Source of the DNA: Deltaproteobacteria bacterium
GTDB lineage: Bacteria > Desulfobacterota > DSM-4660 > Desulfatiglandales > Desulfatiglandaceae
Reading direction: 5' to 3'
Assembly (NCBI GenBank): GCA_003646995.1
Contig: QMLZ01000196.1
Coordinates: 1 to 5,924, forward strand
Length of the DNA stretch: 5,924 nucleotides
Shown here: one piece after another, positions 1 to 5,924 of the stretch
How the letters are laid out: each line of letters opens with the position of its first letter
Position numbering within the stretch: position 1 is the stretch's first letter
Notes under the pieces: generated by a model
What the model was told of the DNA's origin: nothing
What the model saw: the letters and a program-made list of their open reading frames with translations, nothing else
The model's database searches: none
Translations under genes and position numbers: made by a program

Positions 1-3000
1 CTTTTTCTTGCAAAGGCCCAAAAAATCAATCCAATTTACCGGATTTCCTCCCACATAGGCATATTGATTCACACCTCCTACAAAGCCAATAGGATCCTTG
101 GTGATAAACCTCCCAAGATCAGGATCATAGTATCTTGCCCGCATGTAGAGTAGACCACTACCATCATCCATCACCCCGAATCTGCCCACATACCGGAAGG
201 GATTAGGAACCGTCTCGTCTTCTCCCGCCATAACCCCATAGGGCGTATAGGCATACTTGTTGACAATGTTTTGATTTTGATCCGTCATTGCCACCGTGTT
301 ACCCGTGAAACTATAATGGTAGTAATAGGCATTGTCACTTGCATCTACCTTGTACAACAATCCCAATCCATAAACATAATAGGCCTTGAGGGTATTCGTC
401 CCGTCATACTCTGCCAACACCCGGGTCATCCCCCTGGGATCTATCAAAAACCGCCGCTCTTCCCCATTCTGCCTCAGCATGAGACGGTTGCCCATGCCGT
501 CATAGCCATACTCCCAGATCCCCTGAGAAGTGCTGATCCGGGTCAGGCGATTCTCGTGGTCATACTGGTAGCTAGTGGCACCCTTTGTTAGCAGGTTCCC
601 GTTTTTGTCATAGCTTAAGGCATCATTTCCCGCATGCAAGAGACGGTTATCCTTCCCATAGGTATAGGCCACAGTCTTGGATTGAATGGCTGGATCAATA
701 GGTTGATTTGCATCCTCACTAATGATGTTTCCATTTTTATCAAGGGTATAACTATAGATGGCTATTGGTTGTCCACCCGAGGTGAGGTTCTGCAGACCAA
801 CCATCCTACCAGCCTCGTCATAGACATACCGCGCCTTGGTCCCATTTGGAAGGGTTATTTGTACTAAATCTCCCCCCTGATTGTAACTGTAGGTCGTCAC
901 CCTGTTTGCCCAGTCTGTGACCTTTGTGAGACGGTTTGAGGCATCGTAGGTGTAGGTAACCACTTTGTTTCCCGGATAGGTTATCGTTGAGAGATTACCC
1001 GCCTCGTCATAGCTGTAGCTTACCGATTGACCATAGGGATTCGTATAAGAGGTAAGTCTCCCCAAGGCATCATAGCTGTAAGCCGATGTCCCAAGGCTGT
1101 CTGTCATCCCGGTCATCCTGTTTCCAGCGTCATAGGTAAAAGATACCTGGCTGCTATCAGGATAATGAATGACTGTTAAACGATCGAGGTTGTCATATTC
1201 ATAGGTGGTACTGCTCCCCTCGTAGTCGGTGCGGGTGACAAGATTGCCATTTGCGTCATAGGCAAAGCTCTTGGTATCTCCCAGCGGATCAGTAGTTCCT
1301 ATCATCTGATTCAAGGCGTCATACTGAAAGCTGGTCAGGTTTGTGTTCGGGTCTGTGAGGCTTGCAAGGCCTGCCTGCGTATGGGTGGTGGTAACGCTTC
1401 CTCCGAGCGCATCGGTTGTCTTTGTCACCCGATTTAAGGCATCATACTGGTAGGTGGTGGTGTTGCCTTTGGCATCGGTCATCGAAATTCTTCTACCAAG
1501 GGCGTCATACTGGTACACAATGGTGTTCCCAAGGGGATCGGTGATGCTTACAAGATTGCCCTGGGCATCATAAGCATAGGCGGTGGTTTTACCTTTAGGA
1601 TCGGTGAGAGTCAGGAGCTGCCCCCGGCCGTTGTAAGTGAAGCTGGTGGTTTTGCCATCAGCAGAGGTGATCTGCGTGAGGTTCCCTTTCGTGTCATAGG
1701 TATAGGTGGTTGTATTCCCACGCTCATCTGTAAGAGATGTAAGGTTATCATTGCTGTCATAGGTCATGGTCCTTTGATGACCTAAGGGATCGGTAACCCT
1801 TGTAAGGTTTCCCCTTTCATCATATTCATACTGCCACGTAGCCCCATCCTGTTTGGTCGCGGATGTCTTGTTTAAGTTTGCATCCCACGTGAAGTTTTCT
1901 TCGCTGCTGTCAGGATAAATAATCTTTGTAACCTCTCCATAGGCATTGTAGTACTTGGTTTTAGCCAGTCCCCTGGAATCCGTGATTACGGTGTAGCTGT
2001 CCTCTGGATGATATTCAAAGGCCTCCCCGTTTTCTCCATTAGGCCCCTGGGCCTGAATGCACCGGTCTTGATCGTCATAGCTGTAGGTATAGATAAAGCT
2101 GCCTCCGATCGTCTGTTTGGTGATGTTGTGAGGATCATCGGGGTCTTTGTACTCATAAGTAGTAACCGTGCCTGCGGGGTCGGTAACCTGGACAAGATTG
2201 CCATTGGCGTCATATTGGTAATTAACAGTTCTGCCTGTAGGATCGGAGATGGAACTGATGTGGCCACCGCCGTCATATGTCAGGCTATAAACCCTGCCCG
2301 CAGTATCAGTTATGGCAGTGAGTCGTCCACTGCCGTCGTGGGTCAGTGAAATGGTGTTACCGTTTCTGTCAGTAATGGCCTGTAACAGACCTCCTCCATT
2401 GAACTGGTATCTTGTCTTGTCCTTCTTTTCCCAGACATACCCGGAACCGTTTTCCGTCAGGGTCGAGTGCTCCCCGGCGACAGGCTGAAACTGACCAGGA
2501 CTTGGCTGCATGAAAGCGATCACCCGTCCATCCGCATCGTTTATAACAACAGGGGAGGTGTCATCTGCAGGAGGAACCATGCCTATATTGAAGTTGTGAG
2601 TCCACCCTGCCCCCAAGGGACCACCTGCCTCTTCAATACTGTTATAGGCCCGCGTAAAAGCAAAAGGCATCCCCGGAGAGGGAGTGGATAAATCCGTTCT
2701 GATAATATACATGTTGCCGTTCACTATGTTTACAGGCTCAGATTCAGTAGCCTCCGAGTCACGGGTAAGCCCTTTGTTTGTCCTTGAATAAGGGGAATAA
2801 TTTTCATCAAAGTCTACATTTATGCTGTGAACTGTTACGCTAGCCATTGAATCACTATTGGCACACACAGGATCGCCGTTTTCATCTTCGTAGCAGATAG
2901 AGTGCGCTTGACAATAAGTCTGCAATATTATTTCGTTTCCAAGCTTATCGAGTTTGGCGTGGTACGTTTCACTAATAGTATTTCCTCGTGTCCCCGTTTC

Positions 3001-3480
3001 TCCGGTTTCATAACCTATGAAATCATACCAAGGATCACTAAAAGCTCTGATATCTATACTTGCATTCCCTGATCCATTTCCTTCAACCCAACGGGCACTT
3101 ATATTATACGAGAAGTTAAAAGTTACATTAACCGGCCAGTCCCTTACCTGATCCCAACTATAAGGACCCAAATCCATATCAAACTGTATACCTACCAATG
3201 CTTGAGCCATTCCAGCATGTCGAGGCGTTGCAGTCAAGGACACATAAGCAGTATCTCCCTCAGAACGTGCTTCTCTTTGATCAGGCCAAGGCAGAGGGTT
3301 ATTTGGATCATTCTCAAACCATGACTTATGATAGTTCATCTCAATGATAGTAATATCTTCGCCAACCTTCAGGGTTAGTGCCCAACCTTGGCAAGCCGCC
3401 AATAAAATGAACAGACATAAAAAGAGTAAAGCAAAAGGCTTAAAAGAAAACATCTTTCTGAAAGTCTCTTTTACAGACAT
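1..3480 (-). CDS. Secreted RHS/YD-repeat protein, 3' end beyond the window
   Basis: I read this frame codon by codon from the ATG at 3480 to base 1 and found no stop: 1160 codons. An in-frame TAA at 3505-3507 lies just upstream, and GGAG at 3489-3492 fixes the start. Residues 1-34 are a signal peptide with a lipobox (LAAC, Cys30). Residues 35-245 form a beta-rich domain of no family I recognise, with Cys190, Cys196, Cys206 and an acidic DENGD loop. Residues 248-320 look like DUF6531 (PVN..NGN, TRAYNS, PLGAGWTHNF). YD repeats run from about 381 to 1012, and the RHS-associated core from about 1013 to 1156 (RYYDPDLGRFI, DPIGF.GG.NQYAYV..NP). In known RHS and TcC proteins the repeats build a shell around a C-terminal toxin released by self-cleavage; that role is inferred here. 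No PAAR domain is present, so export is probably Sec-dependent rather than by type VI secretion. A structural wall or adhesion protein is the alternative. Confidence 0.95.
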   Translation of the reverse strand, partial: MSVKETFRKMFSFKPFALLFLCLFILLAACQGWALTLKVGEDITIIEMNYHKSWFENDPNNPLPWPDQREARSEGDTAYVSLTATPRHAGMAQALVGIQFDMDLGPYSWDQVRDWPVNVTFNFSYNISARWVEGNGSGNASIDIRAFSDPWYDFIGYETGETGTRGNTISETYHAKLDKLGNEIILQTYCQAHSICYEDENGDPVCANSDSMASVTVHSINVDFDENYSPYSRTNKGLTRDSEATESEPVNIVNGNMYIIRTDLSTPSPGMPFAFTRAYNSIEEAGGPLGAGWTHNFNIGMVPPADDTSPVVINDADGRVIAFMQPSPGQFQPVAGEHSTLTENGSGYVWEKKDKTRYQFNGGGLLQAITDRNGNTISLTHDGSGRLTAITDTAGRVYSLTYDGGGHISSISDPTGRTVNYQYDANGNLVQVTDPAGTVTTYEYKDPDDPHNITKQTIGGSFIYTYSYDDQDRCIQAQGPNGENGEAFEYHPEDSYTVITDSRGLAKTKYYNAYGEVTKIIYPDSSEENFTWDANLNKTSATKQDGATWQYEYDERGNLTRVTDPLGHQRTMTYDSNDNLTSLTDERGNTTTYTYDTKGNLTQITSADGKTTSFTYNGRGQLLTLTDPKGKTTAYAYDAQGNLVSITDPLGNTIVYQYDALGRRISMTDAKGNTTTYQYDALNRVTKTTDALGGSVTTTHTQAGLASLTDPNTNLTSFQYDALNQMIGTTDPLGDTKSFAYDANGNLVTRTDYEGSSTTYEYDNLDRLTVIHYPDSSQVSFTYDAGNRMTGMTDSLGTSAYSYDALGRLTSYTNPYGQSVSYSYDEAGNLSTITYPGNKVVTYTYDASNRLTKVTDWANRVTTYSYNQGGDLVQITLPNGTKARYVYDEAGRMVGLQNLTSGGQPIAIYSYTLDKNGNIISEDANQPIDPAIQSKTVAYTYGKDNRLLHAGNDALSYDKNGNLLTKGATSYQYDHENRLTRISTSQGIWEYGYDGMGNRLMLRQNGEERRFLIDPRGMTRVLAEYDGTNTLKAYYVYGLGLLYKVDASDNAYYYHYSFTGNTVAMTDQNQNIVNKYAYTPYGVMAGEDETVPNPFRYVGRFGVMDDGSGLLYMRARYYDPDLGRFITKDPIGFVGGVNQYAYVGGNPVNWIDFLGLCKKK
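10..135 (-). other. RHS core end with predicted aspartyl self-cleavage site
   Basis: The last core segment carries Arg1116, Asp1129 and Asp1152. Their spacing of 13 and 23 residues equals that of the Arg650, Asp663 and Asp686 active site I recall from the TcC protein YenC2, where the core cuts itself just after the 'DPxG(L/M)' motif. Here the motif is D1152-F-L-G-L1156, so the usual Pro is Phe. The expected cut lies between Leu1156 (13-15) and Cys1157 (10-12). Only Cys-Lys-Lys-Lys of the tail is inside the window. Cleavage is inferred from family knowledge, not shown. Confidence 0.7.
447..2340 (-). repeat. Array of about 28 YD (RHS) repeats
   Basis: Residues 381-1012 follow the pattern YDxxGxLxxxTDPxGxxTxY, mostly 20-21 residues per unit (60-63 bases). 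The best copies lie between about residues 560 and 730 (YDERGNLTRVTDPLG, YDTKGNLTQITSADG, YDAQGNLVSITDPLG). Copies near the start and end are degenerate: one opens with HD in place of YD, and others have YN, WD or YG. At DNA level, neighbouring units such as 1441-1500 and 1501-1560 share runs like 'gtcatactggta', so the array could recombine. In solved RHS and TcB/TcC structures these repeats form a spiralling beta-sheet cocoon. Confidence 0.93.
3379..3480 (-). other. Signal peptide with lipobox of the RHS protein
   Basis: The N-terminus has basic residues (Lys4, Arg8, Lys9, Lys14), then a hydrophobic stretch from about residue 16 to 29, then L27-A28-A29-C30, which fits the signal peptidase II lipobox. 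Cys30 is encoded at 3391-3393 and is followed by Gln, not the Asp that favours inner-membrane retention, so an outer-membrane lipoprotein is possible. A signal peptidase I site after Ala34 (G-W-A) is the competing reading. A second Met at residue 10 could also start the protein, but the Shine-Dalgarno spacing favours the first ATG. Confidence 0.75.
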
Positions 3481-3488
3481 TTTATTGT

Positions 3489-3492
3489 CTCC
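3489..3492 (-). promoter_or_regulatory. Ribosome binding site of the RHS gene
   Basis: Read on the minus strand, GGAG stands 8 bases before the ATG at 3480, a good Shine-Dalgarno distance. It supports this ATG over the in-frame ATG at codon 10. Confidence 0.8.
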
Positions 3493-3504
3493 AATCGTGA
3501 CAAG

Positions 3505-3523
3505 TTACGCCAGAGGCGCATAA
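3505..3523 (-). promoter_or_regulatory. Small hairpin upstream of the RHS ribosome binding site
   Basis: CGCC (3508-3511) pairs with GGCG (3515-3518) around a 3-base loop. TTA and TAA can extend the stem across a two-base bulge. It ends 12 bases before the Shine-Dalgarno sequence on the RHS mRNA and could affect translation, but it is short and may be chance. Confidence 0.3.
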
Positions 3524-3577
3524 ATTTGTTACATCGTTCTGCCATATCGGGTGAGTATTGGTTTCCTAAGTCCTCTC

Positions 3578-3621
3578 AGAAGGGCTTTCCTGCCTGGTCG
3601 AGAGGCAGGTTTGCCTCTTCT
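3578..3621 (-). ncRNA. Candidate structured leader RNA: long hairpin with AAA/AAA internal loop
   Basis: On the minus strand, AGAAG-(A)-GGC pairs with GCC-CTTCT. Then come AAA on both sides, then CCTGCCT paired with AGGCAGG around the 7-base loop CTCGACC. That is 15 base pairs, one bulge and a symmetrical AAA/AAA internal loop. An alternative exact pairing (AGAGGCA 3601-3607 with TGCCTCT 3612-3618) would disrupt the inner stem. The GGCAAACC...GG...AAAGCC layout resembles the first hairpin of the cyclic-di-GMP-I (GEMM) riboswitch, but the GACGC before AAAGCC and a recognisable second hairpin are absent, so I do not call it that. Function unknown. It lies about 100 bases before the RHS start. 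Confidence 0.45.
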
Positions 3622-3737
3622 TATAACCTTTTCTCACTCAGGGCACACCTCTCCCTACACTACCCTCATGTCACCCCCAGCACCTTCACACCTCTGGACA
3701 GATTCAATGCCATAATTTAGCCTATTGGTCCTGTCTC

Positions 3738-3771
3738 GTCTATTTTGTCTATTCAGTCCTACCTGTTTATT
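3738..3771. repeat. Short GTCTATT repeat
   Basis: GTCTATT occurs exactly at 3738-3744 and 3747-3753, nine bases apart, with a one-base variant GTTTATT at 3765-3771 and related GTC steps just before. It is a small degenerate repeat with no function I can name. Confidence 0.4.
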
Positions 3772-3836
3772 CGGAGCTGTAGGGTCTAAAGAGGCAGAAG
3801 GCAAAAAAACTGTAACTGTCACTGAAATCTTTATAT

Positions 3837-3885
3837 CCCCCCGATGAAATATGCTTTGCATTTCATAGGGCGGGCAAGTCCCCCC
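3837..3885. repeat. Compound inverted repeat with two competing C6 partners
   Basis: CCCCCC (3837-3842), ATGAAA (3844-3849) and TGC (3852-3854) face GCA (3858-3860), TTTCAT (3861-3866) and GGGCGGG (3868-3874). This makes a stem of about 15 pairs with a TTT loop, a TA bulge and a G/A mismatch. GGGCGGG can instead pair with a second CCCCCC at 3880-3885 across the loop CAAGT. The two folds exclude each other. No T run follows on either strand, so a simple intrinsic terminator is unlikely. It could be a dispersed REP-like element or a leader switch. Confidence 0.5.
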
Positions 3886-3911
3886 TCATTGGCTGTTCTT
3901 ATTGGGAGGAA

Positions 3912-3940
3912 ATAATATTACAAATGTTGACATTTTACAA
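3912..3940 (-). promoter_or_regulatory. Possible sigma-70-type promoter toward the RHS gene
   Basis: On the minus strand, TTGTAA (3935-3940, four of six consensus bases) and TATTAT (3912-3917, five of six) are separated by exactly 17 bases in an AT-rich stretch. Transcription would begin near 3905 and give a leader of about 424 bases before the RHS ATG. AT-rich DNA yields such matches by chance, so this is moderate evidence only. Confidence 0.35.
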
Positions 3941-3956
3941 GTAATTTAAATATGTT
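3927..3956 (+). promoter_or_regulatory. Possible plus-strand promoter overlapping the minus-strand one
   Basis: A perfect TTGACA (3927-3932) is followed after 18 bases by TATGTT (3951-3956, four of six). It points right, where no plus-strand gene follows, so a transcript would be antisense to the 3' end of the propeller gene. It shares bases with the minus-strand promoter candidate, so the two could compete. It may equally be a chance match. Confidence 0.2.
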
Positions 3957-4194
3957 ATCCTGATTTCCAAAACTTGCAAAAATCAATATCTATAGCCACT
4001 TATCGTTTTCAGACTTTCCCCTCTATCAACTTTTTTCGCGATTTTTCCCAAAATGACAATCTTGTACGCCTCAGGTGCATTTTTTGGTAGGTTGTTCAAA
4101 GACCTCAAAAGGTGTTTATTGTCCTTAACAGAGATTATGTGCAATCAGTGAACTCGTCTCGGCTGGAGGCTCCTTGTCCTCTGGTATGGTAAGG

Positions 4195-5924
4195 TTATTC
4201 TAATAGAAGGATTTCAATAGCCGGAGGTATTCCTGATTTTCCAGAAGTTCTGAACGTCCCCGACTGCAAGATCATATCATACCCGACTACCACGAATGTG
4301 TTTCCACCATAAGTCGACCCCGACGGAGCTATTACGTACTGGGTTGGTGTCCTGTCAGTCCAATTCATTGCATCTTTTGAACTAAGTAGCTTCCCCGAAC
4401 TCGTTGTAACAAGGAAGTAACCGTTACCATAGCTTATATCCCAGAGAACATCTTGAACTCCCGGATCCCTTTGAATCCAGTTAATGCCATCAGCCGAAGT
4501 CAGAACAAGACCATCATCACCCACGATCACGAACTGCCCCTGTCCGTTCGCTATGGACCTAATAAACGAAGGATTCAGGCCTAAACTCGTTCCCGTCCAC
4601 TCCCGCCCGTCTGTGGAAGTCGCAATAGTACCCATCACACCGACAGCTACGAACAACCCATTACCGTATGCAACATCCATGTATGTGTCGACGATGCTAT
4701 CCGAGATCTCACTTTGCTCCCAATCTATACCGTTGGTGGAGGCGAGGATACAATTACATCCCACAGCCACAAAAGTATCGTTTCCAAAAGTTATGCCGTA
4801 CAGATAGGAAGGGTCTTCAAGGGGCAAGGTAACCTTATCCCAAGACTGCCCATCACTTGAAGTAAAAACATCCTTGCCTCCAACTGCTACAAATATTCCA
4901 TTCCCATACGCTATGTCATTTAATTTGTTATTTATTTGGGCTTGCGCTTCTACCCATATCAAGCCTCTTGAAGAAACAAGGATCTTGTCACCTACTGCCA
5001 CAAACATATTGTTTCCGTATATAGCGTTATTCAAAGTAGAGGAATGTGCAGGCGTAAGGTTAGTCCAATTCTGGCCATTCAAAGAACTCATGATGCCGAA
5101 GCCAACACTCACAAATTGCTCGCCGGTATAACAAATGCCTAACGAGCCTAGAAAGGGCAAATCTTCATTTAGGGTCCAGCTAGTCCCGTCCAATGAATAA
5201 AGAATATTTTCTCCCCCTGTTACGACAAAGCAGTTATTGCCAAATGCGATTGATGTGAGGGTTTCTGAGGTATGACTTGTCACAGCTTCCCAACTGTTCC
5301 CATCAGGGGACTTCATAATTTTCCCAGACTTCCCTATTGCCACGAATGTACCATTGCCGAAGCCCACATCCCAAAAATTTGCTAATGTGCCAGAGTGCTG
5401 TTTGGTCCAAGTAAACCCATCCTCTGAAGTGAGGATCAGGCCAAAGTATCCCACTGCTACGTATTTACCATCTCCATATGTTACGCCGGTTAGCACCCCA
5501 CTTATATCTGGGTCTAATTCTGTCCAATCAAAACCATTAGGCGAAATATACACTTTCCCGCCCACGCCAATGAAGTTGCCGTTTAGGTGTCTTACACAAG
5601 TCATCTGCGGCTTGCCCGCGGGTGTCACATCGATCCACGACCGGCCATTATCCGTAGAAGCCAAAACAACGCCGTCAGTGGGCAATCCATCCTTGCCATA
5701 CCCAACAGTAACAAAGATTCCATTTCCAAATGTAACGCTCTTTAGATCAACGCCAGTGCCTGAATGACCTTTTGACCATAGCAAGCCGTCTCTCGAAACC
5801 CTAATAGTACCATTGTACCCCACAGCTACTAGGGTACCGTTTCCGTAAGCAACATCCCATAAGATTTCTGTTTGAGGAAATGATGCACGCCAGGTCCAAG
5901 TGTCTAATGGCCCTGCGGTAACCC
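4195..5924 (-). CDS. BNR-like beta-propeller repeat protein, 5' end beyond the window
   Basis: The frame is open from the right edge (first full codon at 5922) to TAA at 4195-4197, giving 575 visible residues. A GTG at 5823 is in frame but is only the Val of a repeat (VAVG) and not the start, because the repeat pattern continues upstream of it. The protein consists of 14 repeats of 36-47 residues, each with YGNGxFVAVG, then (I/V)LxSxDGxxW, then a variable turn. Repeats of this kind belong to the BNR/WD40/Ycf48-like propeller group. They usually serve as binding scaffolds outside the cytoplasm, and no catalytic residue can be named. The visible start (LDTWTWRASFPQTEI) looks like the first edge of the propeller, so a signal peptide probably lies just upstream. 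The C-terminus is a short tail ending in ILLLE, without a membrane anchor or sorting signal. Confidence 0.9.
   Translation of the reverse strand, partial: VTAGPLDTWTWRASFPQTEILWDVAYGNGTLVAVGYNGTIRVSRDGLLWSKGHSGTGVDLKSVTFGNGIFVTVGYGKDGLPTDGVVLASTDNGRSWIDVTPAGKPQMTCVRHLNGNFIGVGGKVYISPNGFDWTELDPDISGVLTGVTYGDGKYVAVGYFGLILTSEDGFTWTKQHSGTLANFWDVGFGNGTFVAIGKSGKIMKSPDGNSWEAVTSHTSETLTSIAFGNNCFVVTGGENILYSLDGTSWTLNEDLPFLGSLGICYTGEQFVSVGFGIMSSLNGQNWTNLTPAHSSTLNNAIYGNNMFVAVGDKILVSSRGLIWVEAQAQINNKLNDIAYGNGIFVAVGGKDVFTSSDGQSWDKVTLPLEDPSYLYGITFGNDTFVAVGCNCILASTNGIDWEQSEISDSIVDTYMDVAYGNGLFVAVGVMGTIATSTDGREWTGTSLGLNPSFIRSIANGQGQFVIVGDDGLVLTSADGINWIQRDPGVQDVLWDISYGNGYFLVTTSSGKLLSSKDAMNWTDRTPTQYVIAPSGSTYGGNTFVVVGYDMILQSGTFRTSGKSGIPPAIEILLLE
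4255..5862 (-). repeat. Fourteen propeller-blade repeats
   Basis: Counting the 'GN.FVAVG' strands gives 14 units. The last lacks its own SxDGxxW strand and ends at ILQSGTF. Repeat 2 is longest (insert GKDGLPTDG) and alone has a full Asp-box, STDNGRSW (5635-5658); most others have SxDGxxW, one residue shorter. Repeats 3, 6, 7 and 8 are shorter or degenerate, and repeat 13 has lost the VAVG strand (LVTTS). The N-terminal WTWRAS strand could complete the last blade and close the ring. Confidence 0.85.

Larger units (their letters stand above)
3481..4194. other. Gene-free gap between the two large genes
   Basis: No reading frame here looks coding. The two longest, about 64-68 codons within 3526-3861 on opposite strands, have no convincing start signals and no recognisable composition. 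The part nearest the RHS gene (3481-3900) is mixed in composition and rich in inverted repeats. The part from 3900 to 4140 is AT-rich and holds possible promoters. The stretch 4140-4194 follows the end of the propeller gene and contains no hairpin with a T run strong enough to call a terminator. If the promoter at 3912-3940 is real, about 424 bases of this gap form the 5' leader of the RHS mRNA. Confidence 0.8.

Noticed and set aside
1986..2276. Second minus-strand frame of 96 codons and several plus-strand frames inside the two large genes
   Set aside because: They overlap fully intact repeat-coding frames and only mirror their periodic codons.
3578..3621. Calling this a cyclic-di-GMP-I riboswitch outright
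   Set aside because: The GACGC segment and the second helix with its conserved receptor and binding bases cannot be found, so it is reported only as a candidate structured RNA.
3526..3720. Plus-strand reading frame of 64 codons beginning at TTG
   Set aside because: It has no Shine-Dalgarno sequence and no recognisable protein pattern, and it runs through the 3578-3621 hairpin. The inverted repeats explain the region better.
3803..3825. Terminator-like T7 run on the minus strand after a GTGA/TTAC stem
   Set aside because: The stem has only four pairs including one G-T, too weak for an intrinsic terminator.
3655..3861. Minus-strand reading frame of 68 codons
   Set aside because: Its start lies inside the 3837-3885 inverted repeat, there is no ribosome binding site, and the product has unlike-protein composition.
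4031..4046. TTTTTCGCGATTTTT symmetrical motif
   Set aside because: The palindromic core is only TCGCGA between T runs. It is too short to call an operator.
4160..4194. Terminator for the propeller gene
   Set aside because: Only GAGG/CCTC and GGAG/CTCC style four-base pairings are present, with no T run after them on the minus strand.
5821..5823. GTG as the start of the propeller protein
   Set aside because: Thirty-three further in-frame codons upstream continue the same repeat pattern with no stop, so the true start lies outside the window.

Overview
The window holds two long genes, both read leftwards (minus strand) and both cut by a window edge. They are separated by about 714 bases without a credible gene. 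No tRNA, rRNA, CRISPR array or insertion sequence is visible. The gene content (a secreted RHS/YD-repeat protein with an N-terminal export signal, and a probably exported bladed beta-propeller protein), moderate base composition and Shine-Dalgarno start point to a Gram-negative bacterium with many large surface proteins, perhaps Desulfobacterota- or Nitrospirota-like. That placement is a guess from style, not from a marker gene.

Positions 1-3480: an uninterrupted RHS-repeat gene, 1160 codons visible, with its ATG at 3480. In order it encodes a signal peptide with a lipobox, a beta-rich N-terminal domain, a DUF6531-type RHS entry segment, about 28 YD repeats and the complete RHS-associated core. 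The window ends four residues after the predicted autocleavage site. The variable C-terminal tail, which would be the toxin or cargo if there is one, and any immunity gene therefore lie just outside.

Positions 3481-4194: a non-coding gap that would be the RHS leader. It holds a possible minus-strand promoter, a switchable C6/GGGCGGG/C6 element fused to an ATGAAA/TTTCAT hairpin, a GTCTATT short repeat, a 15-bp hairpin with a symmetrical AAA/AAA internal loop, a small hairpin near the start, and the ribosome binding site. The structured elements are the least explained part of the window.

Positions 4195-5924: the 3' part (575 residues visible) of a gene for a protein made almost wholly of 14 'YGNGxFVAVG ... 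SxDGxxW' repeats, best read as one or two beta-propellers of the BNR/Ycf48-like kind. The two genes are co-oriented, so co-expression is possible, but the long gap and the possible promoter argue against a tight operon. If the two proteins work together, the shared theme is large repeat proteins at or beyond the cell surface. Nothing in the sequence proves a joint function.
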